Notes under the pieces: model-generated | Databases searched by the model: none | What the model was told of the DNA's origin: nothing | What the model saw: only the letters and a program-made list of their open reading frames with translations | Made by a program: the position numbers and the translations under genes | Source of the DNA: JBQTHP01 sp052389755 | GTDB taxonomy: Bacteria; Pseudomonadota; Gammaproteobacteria; Steroidobacterales; Steroidobacteraceae | Assembly: GCA_052389755.1 (NCBI GenBank) | Contig: JBQTHP010000022.1 | Span: 1-11,619 of the forward strand | Direction: 5' to 3' | DNA length: 11,619 bases | Shown: piece by piece, positions 6,253 through 11,619 of the stretch | Layout: the number at the start of each line of letters is the position of its first letter | Position numbering within the stretch: position 1 is the stretch's first letter

Positions 6253-7173
6253 ATGATGCAGAAGAAGCCGACGCTCGGGCGCGGACTGGCCGACCTTCTC
6301 GGCCATGTCTCCGCGCGGTCTATACCGCGCGAGGACGCGAGCGCGAGCCCGCAAGCCCCGCCTGGCGAGGAGCTCGCGAAGCTGCCCCTCGACCTGCTGC
6401 AGCGCAGCCGCTACCAGCCGCGCATCGACATGCGGCCGGAGTCGCTTCAGGAGCTCGCCGATTCGATCAAATCGCAGGGTGTCGTCCAGCCGATCGTCGT
6501 ACGCCCGTTCGACGCTCCGGCTCCGGGCGCCGCGCAGCGGTACGAGATCATCGCGGGCGAGCGACGCTGGCGCGCGGCACAGCTCGCGGGCCTCACCGAA
6601 ATCCCCGCGCTCATCCGGCGCATTCCGGATGAAGCCGCGATCGCCATCGCGCTCATCGAGAACATTCAGCGCGAGGATCTGAATCCGCTGGAAGAGGCAC
6701 GGGCCTTCGATCGGCTGATCGGCGAGTTCAAGATGACGCACCAGCAGGTGGCTGACGCGGTCGGCCGCTCGCGCGCGGCAGTCAGCAATCTGTTGCGGCT
6801 GCTCGAGCTAGCCCCCGAGGTGAGCTCGCTCGTCGAGAAGCGCGAGCTCGAGATGGGGCACGCTCGAGCGCTGCTCGGACTGTCTAACCGCCGCCAGCAG
6901 GTCGAGGTCGGCGCGCTCGTCGCGAAGAAGAGCATCTCGGTGCGCGAGACCGAAGCGCTCGTGCGCCGCATGTCCGAGCCGGCGAGATCGCGCCGCGACG
7001 GATCGGTGCCAGATGACCCACGCGATCCCAACGTCCGCCGCCTGCAAGAGGAGCTCGCGGAGAAGCTCGGCGCCAAGGTCGCGATCCGGCACGCCCCGAG
7101 CGGCAAGGGCAGAGTCATCGTGAGCTACAACAGTCTCGACGAGCTCGACGGGATACTCGCGCACATCCAGTGA
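6253..7173 (+). CDS. parB: Chromosome partitioning protein ParB (Spo0J)
   Basis: ParB is the CTP-dependent DNA clamp that loads at parS and spreads, and with ParA segregates replicated origins. The 306-residue product has the N-terminal tail with LGRGLADLLG (8-17), which in this family contacts ParA. A flexible linker follows, then the ParB/Srx domain with SRYQPR (52-57) and the CTP-binding GERRWRA (102-108), ENIQREDLNPLEEA (136-149), and a helix-turn-helix at about 160-182 that reads parS. The C-terminal dimerisation region is about 258-306. ATG 6253 is used, and a second ATG follows at once (6256). It is cut off from parA by the minus-strand methyltransferase gene. No full parS palindrome was found in the window. 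Confidence 0.95.
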   Translation: MMQKKPTLGRGLADLLGHVSARSIPREDASASPQAPPGEELAKLPLDLLQRSRYQPRIDMRPESLQELADSIKSQGVVQPIVVRPFDAPAPGAAQRYEIIAGERRWRAAQLAGLTEIPALIRRIPDEAAIAIALIENIQREDLNPLEEARAFDRLIGEFKMTHQQVADAVGRSRAAVSNLLRLLELAPEVSSLVEKRELEMGHARALLGLSNRRQQVEVGALVAKKSISVRETEALVRRMSEPARSRRDGSVPDDPRDPNVRRLQEELAEKLGAKVAIRHAPSGKGRVIVSYNSLDELDGILAHIQ

Positions 7174-7200
7174 GTCCATGGTCGGGCGCTCCTGATTCTG

Positions 7201-7235
7201 GCTGTGGACTGTGGACTGTGGACTGTCGGCTCCCT
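7201..7235 (+). repeat. 7-bp tandem repeat upstream of the atp operon
   Basis: Five units in exact register read GCTGTGG, ACTGTGG, ACTGTGG, ACTGTCG, GCTCCCT, starting 27 nt after the parB stop. It belongs by register and composition to the same family as the tracts near prpB, parA and atpF. It runs directly into the TATAAT box of the atp promoter. Confidence 0.85.
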
Positions 7236-7240
7236 ATAAT
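7212..7240 (+). promoter_or_regulatory. Putative sigma70 promoter of the atp operon
   Basis: A perfect -10 box TATAAT lies at 7235-7240. Exactly 17 bp upstream, TGGACT at 7212-7217 matches four of six -35 consensus bases (TTGACA) and is formed by the middle unit of the heptad repeat. Transcription would start near 7247, about 50 nt before a terminator and about 104 nt before the atpI start. Confidence 0.6.
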
Positions 7241-7256
7241 TCCGCGCCTTCGCGTG

Positions 7257-7280
7257 CCGGACCACGTAAGTGGTTGCCGG
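7257..7280 (+). promoter_or_regulatory. Leader hairpin upstream of atpI
   Basis: ACCAC (7261-7265) pairs with GTGGT (7270-7274) around a GTAA loop. Flanking CCGG at 7257-7260 and 7277-7280 extends the stem past a 2-nt bulge. Its 3' arm GTGGTT (7270-7275) can alternatively pair with AGCCAC (7296-7301), the 5' arm of the terminator, allowing for one G-U pair. That arrangement would permit switching between two folds, which I infer from base pairing only. Confidence 0.4.
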
Positions 7281-7294
7281 AGCTAGTAAAAGCG

Positions 7295-7320
7295 AAGCCA
7301 CCTCGAGTGGCTTTTTTATT
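7295..7320 (+). terminator. Rho-independent terminator in front of atpI
   Basis: AAGCCAC (7295-7301) pairs perfectly with GTGGCTT (7307-7313) around a 5-nt loop, followed by a T-run at 7312-7317. The T-run shows it acts on + strand transcripts. It lies downstream of the TATAAT promoter but upstream of the atpI start. It therefore either ends parB transcripts and a short promoter-proximal RNA or acts as an attenuator of the atp operon. Confidence 0.8.
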
Positions 7321-7340
7321 GTCCCGGGCGCACCGGGTTC

Positions 7341-7347
7341 GAGGAGA
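7341..7347 (+). promoter_or_regulatory. Ribosome binding site of atpI
   Basis: GAGGAGA lies 3-4 nt before GTG 7351. It decides the start against the in-frame upstream GTG at 7270, which lies inside the leader hairpin and would translate through the terminator. Confidence 0.65.
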
Positions 7348-7350
7348 GAC

Positions 7351-7767
7351 GTGGTCGCGGTCGACCTGCCAAACGCGCGACGGCTGGCCTTCAGCGTCGT
7401 AGCGGGGCAGGCGGTGGTCACGCTGATCTTCGCGCTCGCAAGCTTCGCGATCGCCGGTTCGAAGGCGGCCCTGTCGGCGCTGCTTGGAGGCGGCATCGGG
7501 ACGCTCGCGAGCCTCGTGATGGCCCTGCTCGCCTTCGGGCGCAGCGCCGGAACGGATCCGCAGCGTATCGTGCGCGCGTTCTATCTCGGCGAAGCGGCCA
7601 AGCTCGGCCTGATGGTCGTGCTGTTCGCGGTAGTGCTCAAGGCGATGAAGGTCTCGCCTGCCGCACTGTTCGGTGCTTACGTCGCGACCTTTTTTGTGTA
7701 CTGGATCGCGCTCGCGAACGCGCTGCCGCCGCTGGGCGGGCGCCCGCCGCCCGGTCGGAAAGACTGA
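7351..7767 (+). CDS. atpI: F1Fo ATP synthase assembly protein I (AtpI)
   Basis: AtpI is a small inner-membrane protein encoded first in proteobacterial atp operons. It helps c-ring assembly and has been linked to magnesium handling, but it is not a stoichiometric part of the enzyme. The 138-residue product from GTG 7351 (about 126 in E. coli) has four hydrophobic stretches at roughly 12-35, 39-63, 83-100 and 103-125. The segment FYLGEAAKLGLM at 77-88 is characteristic of the family. The C-terminus is a short Pro/Gly/Arg-rich tail. Sequence conservation is low in this family, so the assignment leans on topology, the FYxGExxK motif and position directly before atpB. Confidence 0.85.
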   Translation: MVAVDLPNARRLAFSVVAGQAVVTLIFALASFAIAGSKAALSALLGGGIGTLASLVMALLAFGRSAGTDPQRIVRAFYLGEAAKLGLMVVLFAVVLKAMKVSPAALFGAYVATFFVYWIALANALPPLGGRPPPGRKD

Positions 7768-7789
7768 AGACCCAAGAGCCGCAACGTAA

Positions 7790-8644
7790 ATGGCCTCCGA
7801 ACACGCAGCGTCCGAAGCGCCGAGCGCGAACGAGTACATCGTTCATCACCTGACGAACCTCAAGCTGCAGGTCGGCGAGGGGTCCTTTTGGACGCTGCAC
7901 CTGGATACGCTCTTCTTTTCCGTGCTGCTCGCCGTCCTGTTCGGCGGCTCTTTCTACATGGCGGCCCGCGGCATTAAACGCCAGGGGGTCGGAGTTCCGA
8001 CGAAGTTCCAGAATTTCGTCGAGATCCTGGTCGAGTTCGTGGACTCGCAGGTGAAAGACACCTTCCACGGCTCGAGCCGGCTGATCGCGCCGCTTGCCCT
8101 GACGATTTTCGTCTGGGTGTTTCTCTTCAACTTCATGGATCTCGTGCCCGTGGATCTGCTGCCGGCCATCGCGCACGGCAGCGGCATCGCCGACTACCTG
8201 AAAGTCGTGCCCAGCACGGATCCCAACATTACGTTCGGGTTGTCCCTGACTGTGTTCGCGCTGATCCTCTTCTATAGCGTGAAGATGAAGGGCGCTGGAG
8301 GCTTTGCAAAGGAATTGCTGTTCCATCCCTTCAACCACTGGATCGCCATTCCCTTCAACCTGCTGCTGAACATCGTCGAGCAGATCGCACGGCCGGTATC
8401 GCTCGCGCTGCGTCTGTTCGGCAATCTTTACGCGGGGGAGATGATCTTCCTGCTGCTCGCCCTGCTCACGCTGGGTACGGGCGTTGGCGCACTCCTCACC
8501 TTCGGCGGCCTGCTTGCGGTGACCGGACAGATCGTGCTCGGCCTTGCCTGGGCGATCTTCCACATCCTTGTGATTACGCTGCAAGCCTTCATTTTCATGA
8601 TGCTGACGATCGTGTACCTGTCGATGGCGCACGAGCACCACTAG
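7790..8644 (+). CDS. atpB: ATP synthase Fo subunit a
   Basis: Subunit a forms the two proton half-channels beside the c-ring in the inner membrane. The 284-residue product is slightly longer than the E. coli protein (271), mainly from a polar N-terminal stretch. Hydrophobic helices fall at roughly 40-58, 97-119, 148-165, 184-200, 214-235 and 238-277. The signature LALRLFGNLYAGEM is at 205-218, with the essential channel arginine at Arg208. Family residues such as HPFNHWIAIPFN (179-190), LQAFIF (264-269) and the His-rich end are present. ATG 7790 begins the usual polar N-terminus. Its Shine-Dalgarno is weak, and atpI ends 22 nt upstream, so co-translation in the atp operon is likely. Confidence 0.96.
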   Translation: MASEHAASEAPSANEYIVHHLTNLKLQVGEGSFWTLHLDTLFFSVLLAVLFGGSFYMAARGIKRQGVGVPTKFQNFVEILVEFVDSQVKDTFHGSSRLIAPLALTIFVWVFLFNFMDLVPVDLLPAIAHGSGIADYLKVVPSTDPNITFGLSLTVFALILFYSVKMKGAGGFAKELLFHPFNHWIAIPFNLLLNIVEQIARPVSLALRLFGNLYAGEMIFLLLALLTLGTGVGALLTFGGLLAVTGQIVLGLAWAIFHILVITLQAFIFMMLTIVYLSMAHEHH

Positions 8645-8673
8645 CTTTCTCACAAGAATACTGCTGCTTTCCC

Positions 8674-8678
8674 GGAGG
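8674..8678 (+). promoter_or_regulatory. Strong ribosome binding site of atpE
   Basis: GGAGG lies 9 nt before the atpE ATG at 8688. It is among the most consensus-like Shine-Dalgarno sites in the window, as expected for the subunit needed in about ten copies per enzyme. Confidence 0.7.
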
Positions 8679-8687
8679 TTCGAAGAG

Positions 8688-8957
8688 ATGGAAAACATTG
8701 CACAGATCCAGGCCATGACGGTGCTCGCAGTGGGCATCATCTTCGGCGGCGGAGCGCTCGGCACGGCGATCGGCTTCGGGCTCCTGGGCGGCAAGTTCCT
8801 CGAAGGCGCCGCACGGCAGCCCGAGCTCACGCCTGCCCTGCAGGTGAAGATGTTCATCGTCGCGGGCCTGCTGGATGCGGTCACGATGATCGGCATCGGA
8901 TTTGCGCTCTTCTTCACGTTCGCGAATCCGTTCCTCAGCGCACTGCAGACGGGCTGA
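8688..8957 (+). CDS. atpE: ATP synthase Fo subunit c
   Basis: Subunit c is the proteolipid of the rotating c-ring. The 89-residue product is a helical hairpin. Helix 1 (about 10-35) has the Gly-rich pattern GIIFGGGALGTAIGFG, the polar loop carries RQP at 43-45, which contacts the stalk, and helix 2 (about 53-78) carries the ion-binding acid Asp63 in GLLDAVTMIG. An aspartate here without the additional polar ligands of sodium-binding rings suggests proton coupling, which is an inference. It is somewhat longer than E. coli subunit c (79 aa), through short extensions at its ends. It follows atpB by 43 nt and precedes atpF by 45 nt, the latter gap containing a heptad repeat. Confidence 0.96.
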   Translation: MENIAQIQAMTVLAVGIIFGGGALGTAIGFGLLGGKFLEGAARQPELTPALQVKMFIVAGLLDAVTMIGIGFALFFTFANPFLSALQTG

Positions 8958-8966
8958 CGCCCCGCG

Positions 8967-8994
8967 GCTACAGGCTACAGGCCGAGACAGGAGA
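8967..8994 (+). repeat. 7-bp repeat tract between atpE and atpF
   Basis: GCTACAG occurs twice in tandem (8967-8980), identical to the units near prpB. Two diverged 7-base units follow, the last carrying AGGAGA (8989-8994), which is the Shine-Dalgarno of atpF 8 nt before its GTG. The repeat thus sits inside the ATP synthase operon and abuts a translation signal. Confidence 0.7.
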
Positions 8995-9002
8995 GGCTGG
9001 CG

Positions 9003-9473
9003 GTGAATATCAACCTCACGCTCGTCGTGCAGATGCTCGTGTTTGCTCTGCTCGTGTGGTTCACGATGAGGTTCGTGTGGCCCATCATCCTCAACGCGAT
9101 GGAGGCGCGCTCGCGCAGGATCGCGCAGGGGCTTGCCGCCGCGGAGAAGGGCCAGCAGGAGCTATCGCAGGCGCGCGAGAAGGCGGACGCGATCATCCGC
9201 GAGGCCCGCGACCGTGCGCACCAGATCATCGATCAGGCGCAGCACCGCGCGAGCGACGTCGTCGAGCAGGCGAAGAGCACGGCGTCCGCGGAGGGCGACC
9301 GGCTCGTGGCGGCCGCGCAGCAGCAGATCGCGCTCGAGACCTCGCGCGCGCGCGAATCGCTGCGCCGCGAAGTCGCGCAGCTCGCGGTGAGCACCGCTTC
9401 GAAGCTGATCGAGCGCGAGATCGATCCGCGCAAGCACGCCGAGCTCATCGAGAAGCTCGCGGCCCAGATGTGA
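9003..9473 (+). CDS. atpF: ATP synthase Fo subunit b
   Basis: Subunit b forms the dimeric peripheral stalk that holds F1 stationary against the membrane rotor. The 156-residue product equals the E. coli length. An N-terminal membrane helix spans about 6-28, ending in RFVWPIILNAMEAR, the usual WP turn. The rest is a long charged, Ala-rich amphipathic coiled coil with many Arg, Glu and Gln residues, ending in a region that binds the delta subunit. GTG 9003 is used as start because it gives the typical MNINLTLV beginning and has AGGAGA 8 nt upstream. atpH follows 12 nt after the stop. A single b gene, not a b/b' pair, fits gamma/beta proteobacteria. Confidence 0.95.
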   Translation: MNINLTLVVQMLVFALLVWFTMRFVWPIILNAMEARSRRIAQGLAAAEKGQQELSQAREKADAIIREARDRAHQIIDQAQHRASDVVEQAKSTASAEGDRLVAAAQQQIALETSRARESLRREVAQLAVSTASKLIEREIDPRKHAELIEKLAAQM

Positions 9474-9485
9474 CGTACCGCAGCC

Positions 9486-10022
9486 ATGGCTGACCGCACG
9501 ACCATCGCCCGACCCTATGCCCGCGCGGCATTTGCCGAAGCGCGGCAGGTCAATCGCCTTCGCGAGTGGAACGAGGGGCTCGCCTTCGCCGCGCAGGTCA
9601 TCGCCGATCCGCGCGTCGAGAAACTGCTCGGCAGCCCGCACATCACGCCGGCCGAGCTCGCGAAGCTCGTCACGGACATCGCAGGCCGGCGGCTGGACGA
9701 ACGCGGCCGCAACTTCGTCTGCACGCTCGCGGAAAACCGCCGTCTCGGATACCTCCCCGAGATCGCGCGGCTCTTCGCAGAGCTGAAGGACGCAGCCGAA
9801 GGGGTGGTGGACGTCACGGTCGTCTCCGCCGCGCCGCTCGATGCGGAACAGCGCAAGGCCCTCGGCGGCGCGCTGGCGCGCAAGCTGAAGCGCCAGGTGC
9901 GGCTGCACGCCGAGCTCGACCCTTCACTGCTCGGCGGAGCCGTGGTGCGCGCGGGCGACCTGGTAATCGACGGGTGCGTGCGCGCGCGGCTCGATCGCAT
10001 GGCGCATGCGCTCGCCGCCTGA
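9486..10022 (+). CDS. atpH: ATP synthase F1 subunit delta
   Basis: Subunit delta joins the b-dimer stalk to the top of the F1 alpha/beta hexamer. The 178-residue product matches the family length (177 in E. coli). The N-terminal helical domain begins with IARPYARAAFAEA (7-19). The C-terminal part carries the signature around LDPSLLGGAVVRAGDLVIDG (144-163), the OSCP/delta pattern. ATG 9486 lies 12 nt after the atpF stop with no visible Shine-Dalgarno, so I infer coupling to atpF. atpA follows after 32 nt. Confidence 0.95.
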   Translation: MADRTTIARPYARAAFAEARQVNRLREWNEGLAFAAQVIADPRVEKLLGSPHITPAELAKLVTDIAGRRLDERGRNFVCTLAENRRLGYLPEIARLFAELKDAAEGVVDVTVVSAAPLDAEQRKALGGALARKLKRQVRLHAELDPSLLGGAVVRAGDLVIDGCVRARLDRMAHALAA

Positions 10023-10042
10023 CCCGGACCACGAATCAGGAC

Positions 10043-10047
10043 GAGGA
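10043..10047 (+). promoter_or_regulatory. Ribosome binding site of atpA
   Basis: GAGGA lies 7 nt before ATG 10055. It supports that start over the long in-frame open stretch that runs back into atpH to 9566. Confidence 0.6.
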
Positions 10048-10054
10048 CCAACTC

Positions 10055-11596
10055 ATGGCGATCAAGGCAACCGAGATTTCGGATCTGATCCGGCAGCGGA
10101 TCGAGAGCTTCCAGCCGGTCACCGAGGCCCGCAACGTCGGCACCATCGTGTCGGTCACCGACGGCATCACGCGCATCCACGGTCTCGCCGATGCACGCTA
10201 CGGCGAGATGCTCGAGTTCCCGGGCAACACGTTCGGCCTCGCCCTGAACCTCGAGCAGGATTCGGTGGGCGCGGTGGTGCTCGGCGAGTACAAGCACCTC
10301 GGCGAAGGCCAGCAAGTGAAGACCACGGGGCGCATTCTGGAAGCGCCAGTGGGACCGGAGCTGCTCGGGCGCGTAGTCGACTCCCTCGGCGCTCCCATCG
10401 ACGGCAAGGGGCCGCTCAAGTCCACGCGGACGGCCCCCATCGAGCGCGTGGCGCCGGGCGTCATCTACAGGAAGTCGGTGAGCCAGCCCGTGCAGACCGG
10501 CTACAAGGCGATCGACTCGATGGTGCCGATCGGCCGCGGGCAGCGTGAGCTCATCATCGGCGATCGCCAGACGGGCAAGACCGCGCTCGCGATCGACACG
10601 ATCATCAATCAGAAAGCTTCCGGCGTTAAGTGCGTTTACGTCGCGATCGGCCAGAAGCAATCGACCATCGCGAACGTCGTGCGCAAGCTCGAAGAGCACG
10701 GCGCGATGGCGCACACGATCGTCGTCGCCGCCTCCGCCTCCGTGCCCGCCGCCATGCAGTACATCGCGGCATATTCCGGCTGCACGATGGGCGAGTACTT
10801 CATGGACGACGGCGAAGACGCGCTCATCATCTATGACGATCTCTCGAAGCAGGCAACCGCGTACCGGCAGATCTCGCTGCTGCTGCGCCGGCCGCCCGGC
10901 CGCGAGGCTTTTCCGGGGGACGTCTTCTATCTGCATTCGCGTCTGCTCGAGCGCAGCGCGCGCGTGAACGAAGAGTATGTGGAGCGTGCGACGAAGGGCC
11001 GCGTGAAGGGCAGGACGGGCTCGCTCACCGGCCTGCCGATCATCGAGACGCAGGCGGGCGACGTGACGGCGTTCGTTCCGACGAACGTCATCTCGATCAC
11101 CGACGGCCAGATCTTCCTCGAGACCGATCTTTTCAACTCGGGCATCCGCCCGGCCATGAACGCCGGCATCTCCGTCTCGCGAGTCGGCGGCGCTGCGCAG
11201 ACCGGCATCATCAAGAAGCTCGGCGGCGGCATCCGCCTCGCGCTCGCGCAGTACCGCGAGCTTGCGGCGTTCTCGCAGTTCGCCTCCGATCTGGATGAGG
11301 CCACGCGCAGGCAGCTCGAGCGCGGCCAGCGCGTCACCGAGGTGATGAAGCAGAAGCAGTACGCGCCGATGTCGGTGGCGGAGATGGCGCTGTCCATCTT
11401 CGCGGTGAACGGCGGCCACATGGACAAGGTGGATCGCAGGAAGATCGTCGGCTTCGAGGAGGACCTGCAGGCGTTCGCCAGGCAGAACTACCCGGACCTC
11501 CTCGCGAAGATCAACGCGAATCCGAACCTCACGCCGGAGTTCGAAGCGGCACTGAAGAAGGTCTGCGAGGATTTTCTCGCGACGGGGACGTACTGA
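10055..11596 (+). CDS. atpA: ATP synthase F1 subunit alpha
   Basis: Subunit alpha carries the non-catalytic nucleotide sites and contributes an arginine to the catalytic sites at the interface with beta. The 513-residue product has the same length as E. coli AtpA. The N-terminal beta-barrel (about 25-95) includes VSVTDGITRIHGL. The Walker A motif GDRQTGKT is at 169-176, with Lys175. ALIIYDD at 256-262 is the Walker B strand, and RPPGREAFPGDVFYLHSRL (279-297) follows. SVSRVGGAAQ carries the arginine finger at Arg376, the E. coli number. The helical C-terminal domain begins at about 380. The stop is 23 nt from the window edge, and atpG, atpD and atpC are expected beyond it. Confidence 0.98.
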   Translation: MAIKATEISDLIRQRIESFQPVTEARNVGTIVSVTDGITRIHGLADARYGEMLEFPGNTFGLALNLEQDSVGAVVLGEYKHLGEGQQVKTTGRILEAPVGPELLGRVVDSLGAPIDGKGPLKSTRTAPIERVAPGVIYRKSVSQPVQTGYKAIDSMVPIGRGQRELIIGDRQTGKTALAIDTIINQKASGVKCVYVAIGQKQSTIANVVRKLEEHGAMAHTIVVAASASVPAAMQYIAAYSGCTMGEYFMDDGEDALIIYDDLSKQATAYRQISLLLRRPPGREAFPGDVFYLHSRLLERSARVNEEYVERATKGRVKGRTGSLTGLPIIETQAGDVTAFVPTNVISITDGQIFLETDLFNSGIRPAMNAGISVSRVGGAAQTGIIKKLGGGIRLALAQYRELAAFSQFASDLDEATRRQLERGQRVTEVMKQKQYAPMSVAEMALSIFAVNGGHMDKVDRRKIVGFEEDLQAFARQNYPDLLAKINANPNLTPEFEAALKKVCEDFLATGTY

Positions 11597-11602
11597 AGAT
11601 GG

Positions 11603-11616
11603 GCTGCGGAGCGTAG
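11603..11616 (+). repeat. Possible start of another heptad tract after atpA
   Basis: GCTGCGG and AGCGTAG are two 7-base units resembling the repeat family, cut off by the window edge. The same bases also form a small near-palindrome from GGCT to AGCC. Too short to be sure. Confidence 0.25.
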
Positions 11617-11619
11617 CCA

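Noticed and set aside
6178..6741. N-terminal extension of the minus-strand methyltransferase frame, antisense to parB
   Set aside because: The internal Met at 6177 begins a clean signal peptide. The extension is a shadow of parB.
9566..10054. Open upstream extension of the atpA frame through atpH
   Set aside because: It overlaps atpH out of frame. ATG 10055 has a Shine-Dalgarno and yields exactly 513 residues.
9515..11419. 634-codon open frame on the minus strand across atpH and atpA
   Set aside because: Antisense shadow of two conserved ATP synthase genes. No recognisable domain, biased Arg/Asp/His composition.

Overview
This window is about 11.6 kb of GC-rich chromosomal DNA. It almost certainly comes from a proteobacterium, most likely of the gamma/beta lineage. 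The reasons are a PrpB/PrpC/PrpD set that reads very like the E. coli enzymes, the rsmG-parA-parB-atpIBEFHA order typical of those groups, and an AtpA of 513 residues with the E. coli numbering of its active-site residues. I cannot place it to genus from sequence alone. All supported genes are on the + strand except one.

Region 1 (191-3797) is a 2-methylcitrate cycle operon, prpB-prpC-prpD, for propionyl-CoA breakdown. Propionyl-CoA plus oxaloacetate gives 2-methylcitrate (PrpC). PrpD dehydrates it, an aconitase encoded elsewhere rehydrates it, and PrpB cleaves 2-methylisocitrate to pyruvate and succinate. No prpR, acnD, prpF or prpE lies in the window.

Region 2 (3790-7173) holds rsmG (16S rRNA m7G methyltransferase), parA and parB. 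rsmG overlaps the end of prpD by 8 nt, so the propionate operon sits where mnmG (gidA) often precedes rsmG. parA and parB are not adjacent: a convergent, minus-strand gene for an exported methyltransferase-like protein lies between them, and parB seems to have its own promoter, possibly giving a leaderless mRNA.

Region 3 (7174-11619) is the start of the F1Fo ATP synthase operon: atpI, atpB, atpE, atpF, atpH and atpA, with the rest (atpG, atpD, atpC) presumably beyond the window. Its leader has a perfect TATAAT box, a hairpin, and a strong intrinsic terminator upstream of the atpI start, which together look like an attenuator or a small-RNA unit.

The most unusual signal is a family of degenerate 7-bp tandem repeats (roughly GCTRYAG, with a GC-richer CCGGWAG-like variant). 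It recurs in five intergenic or gene-end places: prpB/prpC, rsmG/parA, the parA 3' end, parB/atpI and atpE/atpF. Two of these are paired as inverted arms that can form long hairpins. One appears to supply the -35 element of the atp promoter, and one contributes the last codons of parA. I saw no CRISPR array, transposase, tRNA or rRNA. The only gene-free stretches are short, the longest being the 190 bases at the left edge.
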